Translations under genes and position numbers: made by a program
The notes under the pieces: model-generated
Database searches by the model: none
The model's input: only the letters and a program-made list of their open reading frames with translations
Told to the model about the DNA's origin: nothing
Source of the DNA: Romanomermis culicivorax
Taxonomy: Eukaryota; Nematoda; Enoplea; Mermithida; Mermithidae
DNA: 64,000 nucleotides
Reading direction: 5' to 3'
NCBI GenBank assembly: GCA_963922205.1
Contig: CAWUHX010000143.1
Span: 1-64,000, forward strand
Shown: positions 55,040-64,000 of the stretch, piece after piece
Layout of the letters: each line of letters opens with the position of its first letter
How positions within the stretch are numbered: position 1 is the stretch's first letter

Positions 55040-56010
55040 CTTTAGTGTTTGGCGAAAGGTTGTTTGCGATTGGTGTATAACATTATGATTCTCCATTCCT
55101 TGGCCTTACAATCGCATAAAAATTATATAACGCTTTTATTTTGCCCGTAGGCACACAATGAATGAATAATAATACAGTGGTTATGGTAATGCGATGTTTC
55201 GGTAGTCTACCTACTACCTTCCTCAGGTGACAATAAACTCCTTTTTTTACAAAATTCGCTACTTGAGGGAATTGAACCCTGGTCATTTGATTGAGAGTCT
55301 AGAGCGCTACCACTGGGTCATGGGGGCCAGTAGTAACTTGTTTAGAAGTGCTATATATCCTGACATGGGGGTATTAGTTCAGACTTGAGTTCCTGTCTGT
55401 TGCCCTTCTAAGGAATGCTTGGTTCCATATGTTGCCTATTTCAATGCTCTTACTACCTACATTTCTTTTTTGACCCCACTTTTTCCACCTCAATGGTTTC
55501 TCTGATCTTCCTTTTGTAGGCATTAGGCTCTTGGGCAAGTATGGTGGTATTGTCAAAATCGGGTGTACATCCACATGATAGGCAATGTTCCGCCACACCA
55601 CTTTTCTCAAGGCTCAGGTTCTTAAGGGCATTTCTGTGTTCTGCAATACGGATCTTAAGTGTTCTGCCCGTTTCTCCTATGTATACTTTCCCACATGGAG
55701 CCATAGGTACTTGGTATAGTCCCTTCCAAGCTGCACATGTATAGTTGAGCTGCACATGTATAGTAGGTGCTGCACATGTATAGTTGGAAGGGGTGTTGAA
55801 GCTGCAGAATATACTTTTCACAGACCTGAAAAATTTTTTTTAATGAGAAAGAATGAAAATCCAATATTACAAAACTGGATTTTTTAAACTCGCACCCAAG
55901 TTCCAAAAAACCTAGTCCATCCTCTTTTCTAGCTTGGCAACTATTCCGAGCAAGTATAATCTCCTTTTCCTGCCCCATCGGGGCATTTCCAATAAACTGG
56001 ACCACCATTT
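55040..56010 (-). mobile_element. Penelope-like element 3' fragment, copy B, with GIY-YIG endonuclease
   Basis: The frame 55821-55453 gives GLYQVPMAPCGKVYIGETGR, TLKIRIAEHRNALKN, SGVAEHCLSCG and KRKIRETIEVEK: the GIY-YIG endonuclease domain at the C-terminus of Penelope-like reverse transcriptases (G-L-Y in place of G-I-Y; YIG and the R-x3-H pair kept). A three-copy tatacatgtgcag repeat (about 55735-55795) sits just before it and shifts frames. The fragment also has the tRNA-like block (about 55256-55336) and the hammerhead-like hairpin (about 55178-55216). No reverse transcriptase domain is seen, so it is 5'-truncated. Confidence 0.82.
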
Positions 56011-56329
56011 TTTAGTGGGCCCTGACCATACATGAAAATCTTCATTAATGAAGCACATTGAAATTTTAAATTTGGTCATCTCCACGTCAGAGAAACAATT
56101 TTAAAAAAATCTTCAAGCTTGGAATCCTCACTTTTGGTAAAAGTAACAAATATGTGTAACCTGCACACTACTCGAAACACGTTGTAAACAAAGTTAAATA
56201 TGGTCAAAAACTACTTTTATTAGTATTCGTTTCATTATCTATTATATTTTTCTTTTGTTCCATTTGCTCGGACTAGTTGGAACTCGATAATTTGACCAAT
56301 TTCTGATAGGTAGTCATAATGCCTGTAGA

Positions 56330-56800
56330 CGGCTGCACTTAACTTGCGGATAGCTGCATCGCGCTTGTGGATGGCTGCGTCCTGATGCGTCTCAGTTGTG
56401 AATAGCTGCGTCTCACTTGTCGAAGGCAGCGCCTCACTTGCGACCCCTAGCATCTCAAATGTGGATGGCTGCGTCTCGCTGTGTCCCACTTGCAGGCAAC
56501 TGCGTTTCACTAGCGGATGGCTGCGTCTCACCCGCGGGCAGCTGCGTCTGGCTTGCAGGCGGTTGCGTCTTACCTGCAGACGCTGTGTCTCGCTTGCAGA
56601 CGGCTGTGCTTCACTTGAGGACTGCAGCGTCTTGCTTGCGAGGGACTGCGTCTCACTCGCGAACAGCTTTGTCCCACGCGCGGACAGCTGCGTCTCACTC
56701 GTAGGCGGCTGCCACTCATCTGCAGATGGTTGCCTCTCGCATGTGGACAGCTGGTTTCACTTGCGCTCAACTACGTTTCACATGCTGTGGATGGTTGCAC
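56330..56800 (+). repeat. Minisatellite, unit about 21 bp (ctgcgtctcacttgcggatgg)
   Basis: Roughly twenty degenerate copies; both strands give open frames because the unit length is a multiple of three. Confidence 0.8.
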
Positions 56801-57084
56801 AGTTCAACTAGGCGGAGCTGTGATAGTCCATCCAGATGGAGCTCCAATAGTCCGACTAAGCCAGTGGCTGAAATGAACTGGTGGCGGAAATAACCCGGTG
56901 ACAGTCGCGGAAATGATCCAGTGGCGGAAATGACCGGTGGTGGAAATGATCCTGTGGTGGAGGTGGTCCCGCGAAGGCAGTGACCCTATGGCCATTCCAA
57001 GTAAGCTCAGACAAGCTGCCGCACCATCCACTGGAACTCCTCGTGGTTATGTGACTACGTATTTGAGGACAACTTTTTCCACCT

Positions 57085-57150
57085 ATCCTTAACAATTGCC
57101 TATGCTTAACCATTGCCTGTCCTTAACCATTGCCTATCCTTAACTATTGC
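57085..57150 (+). repeat. Tandem repeat, unit ccttaaccattgcctat (about 17 bp)
   Basis: Four copies. Similar gcaatggttaagc words occur near 11320-11365. Confidence 0.75.
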
Positions 57151-58028
57151 GGGCCAGGGTAATCAAATGATATGCACTTAATACAATTCTCTACGAATTT
57201 GTGCGTGCAGATATGCGGGCATGAATGCATCACGCTTTAAAAAACATACAGCAAAAAACATCATGCGAAAAATTTAAAAAAATTATTTCTTCGAAGCCAT
57301 AAACTGTATATAACAAAATTCTGGAATTTTAGTGGTTTTCGGGACTTTGGGCCATAGTATAATTGAACTGCGGCCATATTCTCAAAAAATAAAAAAATTG
57401 TAATCTGAGGGACACCAGGTAGATGCATGGGGTGAAGTATCGAGTTCGGGGAAGCTACACCCAATATGGGGTATGCTGGAACTAGAAGCCCTCAAAAAGG
57501 CCGTTTTTTGCATGTTTTTGGAGCACCACTGAGCGCCATTTGTAGATAGAGGTCAAATGACCAGATGCACCCGATAGTTTGTCCCTAAGTTCGAATTAAT
57601 GAAAAAACTCCAAGGTTCTAGCGCTTAACGTTTTGGCTCTAGAGGGAGAACGCGAACTTGGAGGGTCCAGGGGCCGTATTCATAAAAAGGCTAAAGTCTA
57701 TAGACCGATCTATAGACCAAAGTCGGGAAAAAACGGTATTCATAAAAAGTCTGGTCTAAAAGTCGGTCTAAATCGGTCGACTTTTAGACCAAAAATTTAG
57801 CTTGCTAACCTAGCGGGCTAAATGTATTTAGACCAAAATTTTTCATTGTAATGGCTGCCTTCCTAAAAATTTAGCGTCGAATATCAAAAGGCGCCGAGGC
57901 GGAAAAGAGTTTCTCGTTTTTCTCGCTATAAAATCCAAAATGAAAAAAATGATACGAAACTCATGCAAAGATTTTATTTTGATCGTAAAGGTATAATGAA
58001 CATTATTGAATTGATTCTTGGAGATTGA

Positions 58029-58340
58029 ATGTCCGACTCAGAGAAATCGAACTATTCCTGCAACTTCGCAAGTTTGCATTGGTTTACCGTGCTATTCCTG
58101 TGGGACTTTTCAAACGGTCAACCAACGGCATGTCAAATTATTCGTGTTGGTACTGTTGCTATTTTAAACCATCTGCCACAGTATATCAGTTTTTCTTTTG
58201 GAGATCAAATTCAAAAAGTGAAAGCTGATTTTCACTCAAGAAACGGTTTTCCTGGAAGCATCCATGTTTTTCTCCAGAACCTTGGAATATGGGAGGAAGA
58301 AATTCGTCAGACATGCTTATTCAGCTGTTCAAGTAGCTGA
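58029..58340 (+). pseudogene. Harbinger-type transposase fragment
   Basis: NHLPQYISFSFGDQIQKVKA followed by DFHSRNGFPGSI matches the region just before the first catalytic Asp in PIF/Harbinger transposases (L-P-x-Y-I-x-F, F-x3-x-G-F-P-G). Where the catalytic G-A-I-D-G-T-H should follow, the reading becomes unrelated and soon stops, so the gene is dead. Confidence 0.68.
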
Positions 58341-58521
58341 GTTTCAATGATAAAAGTTTAAAATTATTTCGTTACTCCAGACGTAGTTGTTGCTCTATTG
58401 TTTCCCTTCATTCTGAGTACACTGCAACGATCATTGCTTCCTCGTCAGCTGTAAATCTTGGTCTGACACTCATTATCCTTCTCAAGGACCAGCGAGATAT
58501 AAGACTATGTCCGTTATTACA

Positions 58522-59400
58522 GTCTGTTTTTTTTCAAATGCTTGTAACGCAAAAATGCTGAAAGTAAGTACGCATACATAATTTCGTGTCGAGATAATAT
58601 CGTTGTTGACTGTATGTTAGGAATCGATTAACCAGCGGCGGTAAACTGTGTCTAAACTTTTAGGCCCTGTCATACTTCACCGCGCGGCGCCGTGCGGTAC
58701 CGGCCGGCGCCGCGCGGCGCCGGTTGTCCTATTCATACTAACAGGCGCCGCCGCGCGGTACCGCGCGGTGGCTTGTCATACTTCGCCGCGCGGCGCCGTA
58801 CGGCGCCGCTTTTTTACTTTTGGATTTTGCTCTTCTCAAAAAATGTGTATTGGTTTAGTTGAAACCTGACGGGGCGCCGCAAAAATTACAAAAACCTATT
58901 CATACTTCAAAAGCGGTACCGCGCGGCGCCGGCCGGCGCCGCATTTTAGTATGAATAGGACAACCGGCGCCGCGCGGCGAAGTATGACAGGGCCTTTAGA
59001 CTAAACTCTGTAACTCTTTTGAAAATAATTTCTGTCCGGAGCGAGAAATGTCCAAAAAAATTTGCACGGTTAAAAAAAATATTCGCTCGGCGCAGAAGCT
59101 AAGCAAATGACCAGCGCTGTGGCACGATGCGCCGGATTTTGAGATTTCAACTTTCCAAAATACAACATTTGTATCACGATCTTGATTCCCGAATTTTTTC
59201 ATTAAATGAGAACCATGTGCAAACATTTTCTTCTCATTTCCAACGTTTCTTTCTAACAAATAGCCTTCAATCCTGACAAATTTTAATTGCAGCGTTTTTT
59301 ACCTTAATACAGTATAGTGTGCGCAAGCGCGGTAATTGAAATAGCAGTGTGAACTTCATTTTATCTTTTTTCGGTTACAAGCATTTGAGAAAAAATAGAC
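58522..59400. repeat. MITE, GTCTGTTTTT family, copy split by a nested MITE
   Basis: Left tip gtctgttttttttcaaatgc, right tip gcatttgagaaaaaatagac followed by TA. It lies in the Harbinger-type element and is interrupted by the GC-rich MITE at 58662-58995. Confidence 0.7.
58662..58995. repeat. GC-rich palindromic MITE
   Basis: 334 bp; ends AGGCCCTGTCATACTTCACC and the inverse gaagtatgacagggcct. The body repeats ccgcgcggcgccg and ggtaccgcgcgg in both directions, so the single strand could fold almost completely. Base composition is wholly unlike the AT-rich surroundings. Confidence 0.85.
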
Positions 59401-60097
59401 TATAGTTGTGTTTTTTACTCATGGTAAAAGCTATTTTTAACTTAATTTATTCAAACTTGGAAGTGAGGCATGGTGAATCTTATGCCCTTTGTTCAATGAT
59501 CAAAGTAATATTTTGGAGTATTTTTTACTTCTATGCTTCATTTATAGATGTCAAAGGCATATAAATTTATCGTACTTTTTCTCTTCGTTAATGTAAAGCA
59601 GAACTTTTTTACAAATAGCAACATTATTGTGAACATTTATCAGTGATAAGGCCTGAAAGACTATTCTATCGCAAATAGTGTTTTGGTGGTATAATGACGA
59701 TAAAATATTTGGTTGATCAGTTAGGAATCATTAGTACTTTCTCTATAGCATATTTGAACATTTTACAGTTAAATTAACGGTTTGGAAAACTTTTTTTCTG
59801 GGCATTTGAGTTTTTTGTTCCAGAATGCGGCAAACTTGGCATCGATCTGTAGATCTCACTATGCCAACACGAAAACATCTTTCAAAAAAATCTATCTCAA
59901 TTTTTTATAGTTATGGCTACTAATATTTGATACTATTAGTAATCATAGTTTCTACAAGTCTTTTTCTAACGGGCTAAAGTCTATAGATCGGTCTACATTG
60001 AGACAGCGAAAAAAATTTTTTGGGAATACAAACTTTAGCTGTCTAAATGTAGACCGGTCTATAGACTTTAGACTTTAGCCTCCTTTATGAATACGGC

Positions 60098-60142
60098 CCC
60101 AGGTATATTATAGACTGCCTATAATATACCTGGTCATTGATA
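60098..60142. repeat. Hairpin ccaggtatattata...tataatatacctgg
   Basis: Two perfect arms of about 14 bp around gactgcc, starting at the right end of the Harbinger-type element. Confidence 0.85.
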
Positions 60143-62686
60143 ACATAGCATGGAGTTGCTTTTATGTCAAAAACCTAGGTAGGATGTAAGTAGCAGGGTC
60201 GAATTTTTAGAGGGAAATTACCGGGGGACGAATTGCTGGGGACGGATTTCCTGGGGAGGAATTGTCCTAGAACCTCTTTGAGGAGCAATATTCTGGCATC
60301 TGCAAAACGAGGTGCAAGTCACGATAAAGTGAAACCAAATTGAAACGAAAAAATAGAAAAAATTCTTCCATCTTTTAATTTTTTCCCGTTTCTCAATGTT
60401 GAATATCCAAAGGATACGCTTGAGTCTGCTGTACATGTTTTGAGCCTGTTATGCAACAACTTTTTCACAACATTGGGACTACCAATAAAAATCTCAAGGG
60501 CCCATGATCTCAAAACATTCCAAATGCCGACACAGCATAAATACGGAAAACTGTAAAAATCAGGAGAAAAACTAACCGTGAACAAGGCTTCATTTCGTAA
60601 ATTATGTTTCATTTTGATATAGATACCTGGCCAGCAAGTAACACCCTGTATCGTTCAATGAATGGCTGCATAGGTTATATCCACAGAAATGTAATTCGGT
60701 TCTATACATGTTTAAATTAATTAAAAAATTAATCCATCACTGAGCAGTGTGTCACTTTCATGTCCAAAAAATCTGTGCCGGAACCGGTCCCGTTTTTTCT
60801 TATTTTTGAGCGCACGTAACATTATTCAAAAATTTGATTAAAGGTATTTGCTTTAGTATGTTAGGTCGGCCTTGATAATAAATTGAACATTTTTTTAGAA
60901 GATTATGCAATATTTTGTCTTATTTTCGGTTTTATTGGGTCCCACTGTAAGTATGTTCATAAAATTAACATGTCAATTCAAGGAAAAGCTTATAGGAGTA
61001 TTTCACTTTTCAGTACTCGATGCACGTATGTGATTTTAAAAGTGTCACTATGTTTCTCACTTTGGATGCCGTAAAATATTTCATTACTGAACACGTTTCA
61101 CAAAGAGCACAGTTTCGTAAAGGTTGATTCATTATTCAAACTACGGCTCTGATAATACTTCCACTGTACTGTCTAAAGTCCGTTTTTCTTAAAAGTCATG
61201 CAAGTAATAAAACTACGAAGTAAGTGCTAGTTTCACTTTTTTGAAATTTTCTCTTTTACGAAATATCACAGACGACTGGAAAGTTATCACCATAATGAAC
61301 CGACCTATGGCAATTTTTCGAGCAAAAAAAATCTACAGAATGAGCTTCACGGTAACGTTGAACGTGTTAACTATAACGATGAACTGGAGCAAAAATTCTA
61401 CAGTGCTAATTCTTGTCACTTTTCAAACGAACATTTGAAAAACAGAATATAGTAGAATACGCTGAAATAAGTAACGCTCACCGCAGAAAGTTTTGCCTCA
61501 TTAAAATTTTCTGATAATTTTCATAACGCATGACCCTGACCTCTAACTTAAAACGTACTGACCTTGGAAGATCAAGAATCTAAAGAAACTCGGAATTATA
61601 CCTCAAGATACTGATAGAATCGATAGCACTTCTACGTATTACTTTTGTGATTAATGAATCTATGACAATAAATTCAAAAAGAAGTTACCTGTGTAAAAAC
61701 TTCAAAATTATCTCACACTTTCTTATATTTATGAATCAGGTGATTGATTCCTTCGACCGTGGGTTTGGCATGATTATTTTCTTTCCGTCCTTCCTCTATA
61801 CTCCGTTCATTTACAAATGAGTTTCAGAACGCAAAAAATTCCAAAGAAATCCGTAAACATGTGATGACCATGCATTGTATCCCGACATTTTCTCTGTTCA
61901 AGTTGTAGTCCTGACTGCGGTCACATACGCAGGTTATGAGCATCTTTTTTTCATCAGGAAAAAATGAACTATGGTCTCATCAACAATCAGAACTGAAGTG
62001 ATTTCAGAGATGTATATCCTTTTTTATACACATTTTTAATGCTCGTGACATAGTCTAAGTAGCATCAACTTATTCAGGATCATTGGTGATTCGCCGATAA
62101 GTTTTTTCAGCCACTGTATCGATTCAACTACCGTTCATTTGTCCATAGAACACACGACTTTTCCATAAGAAAAACAATTGAAAAACTGATACTGATTCAA
62201 AGAAAAAGGAGCAATACTCCATCTATTCCAAATGAGCCTTGGAAAGAAAAAAAGATGCTCATGCAGGTATAAACAATTTGCGTGCGCGGCTGCCTTTTTG
62301 GTAGGATTGACCGTAGCAGTATCACTACCATTACTTAGAAACAGGAAAATTTTGGCTTACGATGAATGGTCATCACTTGTCTTCTTCTTTGAACTTTTTT
62401 CTTTGAATCGAGACTCATTTCAAAATGAATAAGTATAGTTCCACAGCAAGACACTAAAATAAAGACAGACAAATAAAAGAAGGAAACAAATACATGTAAT
62501 GAAAAAAACTGGAAATCTGGAAATGGAAATGATTGAAACAAACTTTGTACAATTATTCAAATTGACATAATGGGAAAACCAGAACGAACAGTAAATATGT
62601 TTATTCAGATTGGCTTTCATTAAAAAACGAACATGATCAAAGGTCCGTTTGCATAAAATTTGTCCTTTAGTATGTTCGTACATATA
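60143..62686. other. Non-coding stretch, no confident gene
   Basis: Only weak candidates: a 14-codon signal-peptide-like start (ATG 60905, donor ACT|GTAAGT at 60947) and a 66-codon ORF at 62232-62432 with one hydrophobic segment (FACAAAFLVGLTVAVSLPLL). Confidence 0.4.
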
Positions 62687-62908
62687 ATCTTTTTTCTTGA
62701 AATATTTCTAAACAATAGAAGTAGGAAGCAAGTAGTATTTTATATTTTTACGATTTTCTGCGAAACCATAAAGAACGTAATACTGGAAGTTTGTGAGCAT
62801 ATTCAACAAACTCTTAATAATTTTTTGCGCAAAAAAAAACAATATTTTGAAAAGACAGTACTGATTTTTGTCATTTTTCAATTTAGAAGCATTTCATAAA
62901 AATCAGAC
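62687..62908. repeat. MITE, GTCTGTTTTT family, copy near the right end
   Basis: Left tip atcttttttcttgaaatatttc, right tip agaagcatttcataaaaatcagac followed by TA; shares the internal gaagcaagtagtattt word. Confidence 0.75.
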
Positions 62909-63009
62909 TACATATGAGTACAAATTTCAGCAGCAAACAGAACATATGTTGTTGAATAAAAAAAGTTGTAAGTTAAGTTGCAATACTGAATTCACTAATG
63001 GTAGTAAAA

Positions 63010-63190
63010 CTTCTGGGGCCGATTTCACAAACTGCAACTGAGGATTATCCCGACCTCAGCTGAAACTCAGTTTCAAGCATTAGTGCTTGAAACTGAGTTT
63101 CAGCTGAGCGCGATATCGGTTTCATCTTTTTTTGGGGTTCACTAAAAATTTCGGGCTCGGGATTAGCTGAACCTGAGGTTAAAGCTTAAA
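63010..63190. repeat. GGGGCC-ended inverted-repeat MITE
   Basis: ggggccgatttcacaaactg leads into tcagctgaaactcagtttca and its exact inverse tgaaactgagtttcagctga around gcattagtgc. Related sequences are at 47740-47910 and near 63700. Confidence 0.65.
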
Positions 63191-63223
63191 GCTATCTTGA
63201 CCATAACAATAAAAACACGTAAA

Positions 63224-63451
63224 ATGTGGCACCTCATTCATGTTATATGTAAAGGGTTATTTATACTTGTCTTTTTCGGCGGAACGGATCGCCAACAGCT
63301 TGAAACGTTCAGCCTGAAAATCAACTTTAGGTCGAAAAGGATAACTACAATTTTGTCGAAAACGGCCTACGGTAACCCCCAACCGAACTCTCTTTCGTTC
63401 GGTTACCTTGTGTCGACTGCATTCCGTTTCGTTCCCTTCCATCGAAAAAGG
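63224..63451 (+). CDS. Possible first exon of a secreted protein (partial)
   Basis: ATG 63224 begins MWHLIHVICKGLFILVFFGG, a good signal peptide, then about 55 mixed residues (FSLKINFRSKRITTILSK, LSFGYLVSTAFRFVPF). The frame stops at 63460; before that a GC-type donor AAG|GCAAGT (63452) could splice onward. The rest would lie outside the window. No family recognised. Confidence 0.4.
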
Positions 63452-63699
63452 CAAGTATAAATGACCTTTAAGACATATGTTACAAAAACTGCAAAACCGA
63501 GATGAAAAAACTAAGAGTCGGACGGGGCAAAATAAAATGTGCTTAAAAATTTTCGTTGTACTTTTCCTCTTATATCCTGAAAATTTCGCTCACCTATAAT
63601 TTTTAGATCTATCAATCATTAACGCAAAAAAAATCATTTCTAACAATCAACGGTAACAAAAAAAAGAAAAAGTTTGTGCTAAACCTTGGTTGATAGGAA

Positions 63700-63945
63700 G
63701 ATTAACTTTTTTATGTGGCTGAAACCGACGTCAGAGTCACGATTAAAATGACAAATGTTAGTGAAACTTTCGAGCTCGGACTTAAACAAACCCGAGCTCG
63801 AGATGATCCCGACGTCGAGATAATCTTGAGCTCGTGATGATCTCGATGTTAGTGAAACCACTGAGACCACGGTTTTATTTTTTGTGATAGAGATAATCTC
63901 GAGTTCAGGCATAAACCACTTTAGTGATACCGGCCCCGCTAAAAT
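63700..63945. repeat. MITE with ggccggtatcact ends and gagctcg-rich core
   Basis: ttatgtggctgaaaccgacg at one end and ctttagtgataccggcccc at the other. The copy at about 560-680 shares tgtggctgaaaccgacgtca and the end tagcgaaaccggccccac. Confidence 0.65.
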
Positions 63946-64000
63946 AGTGATTCTGTGTTCCGTGAAGATCAATATACACACGTAATGGTAGACATGGTAG

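Larger units (their letters stand above)
56011..57670. other. Non-coding stretch with minisatellites
   Basis: Contains the array at 56330-56800, a shorter ggaaatga(c/t)cc(g/a)gtggcgg array (about 56872-56965) and a ccttaaccattgcctat array (57085-57150). Open frames over these arrays are composition artefacts. Confidence 0.55.
57671..60099 (+). mobile_element. PIF/Harbinger-type element, degenerate, 2.4 kb
   Basis: TIRs GGGCCGTATTCATAAAaagg (left) and the inverse cctttatgaatacggccc (right); inside them both ends carry tctatagacc-type repeats. The 3-bp TSD is CAG (57668-57670, 60100-60102), fitting the CWG/TWA preference of this superfamily. It contains a Harbinger transposase fragment and two nested MITEs. 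Confidence 0.82.

Noticed and set aside
56235..57113. Ser/Cys/Arg-rich ORFs on both strands
   Set aside because: Created by a minisatellite whose unit is a multiple of three.
60905..60946. 14-codon signal-peptide-like exon with donor ACT|GTAAGT
   Set aside because: Too short, and no downstream exon could be identified; not enough to call a gene.

Overview
The window is animal (metazoan) genomic DNA, AT-rich, with spliced genes, short introns of about 50-60 nt beside kilobase introns, and very many transposable elements. Host exons encode a DEG/ENaC sodium-channel family protein, an ionotropic glutamate receptor-like ligand-binding protein, and a lysine/serine-rich protein of unknown function. 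I cannot name the species. Bases 1-25 match the amplification primer used in SMART-type cDNA/gDNA kits, so the contig starts inside an untrimmed adapter, consistent with a low-input library from a tiny invertebrate.

Layout. 1-2990: adapter and small repeats. 2991-4138 (+): C-terminal part of a DEG/ENaC channel in seven small exons. 4647-6582: a TIR element ending 8 bp from the stop codon of the next gene. 6591-10609 (-): a two-exon gene for a predicted secreted glutamate-receptor ligand-binding domain with no ion pore; its 3-kb intron holds several MITEs. 10610-14914: mostly non-coding. 14915-43942: a three-layer nest. A degenerate Mutator-like element (MULE) holds a decayed Polinton/Maverick (15013-41450, 6-bp TSD CACCAT). 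The Polinton polymerase gene is split by a young, intact 14.0-kb Ty3/Gypsy LTR retrotransposon (23689-37725, 4-bp TSD AACT, LTRs differing at two sites by eye). 45093-49771 (-): a three-exon Lys/Ser-rich host gene with a tRNA-like SINE in intron 1. 51446-54430: a long-TIR element. 55040-56010: a Penelope-like element fragment with a GIY-YIG endonuclease. 57671-60099: a Harbinger-type element holding a TA-target MITE, which holds a GC-rich palindromic MITE. 60100-64000: mostly repeats and a possible secreted-protein first exon.

The most unusual system is the LTR retrotransposon. Besides gag-pol it carries a second large protein with the three motifs of a DEDDy 3'-5' exonuclease (RNase D/WRN type), a coiled coil, a basic patch and a SUMO-interaction-like motif. 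A third ORF follows with an RGG-rich tail. The exonuclease gene appears to contain its own in-frame intron and to occupy the place where an env gene would sit. A second strong candidate is the pore-less glutamate-receptor-like protein, which keeps the Arg/Thr/Asp ligand contacts and the S2 disulfide cysteines.

The Polinton genes (PolB, packaging ATPase, integrase, cysteine protease, minor and major capsid proteins and small virion-type proteins) run on the minus strand and most are broken by stops and frameshifts. The retrotransposon inside it is intact, so the insertions are of clearly different ages.
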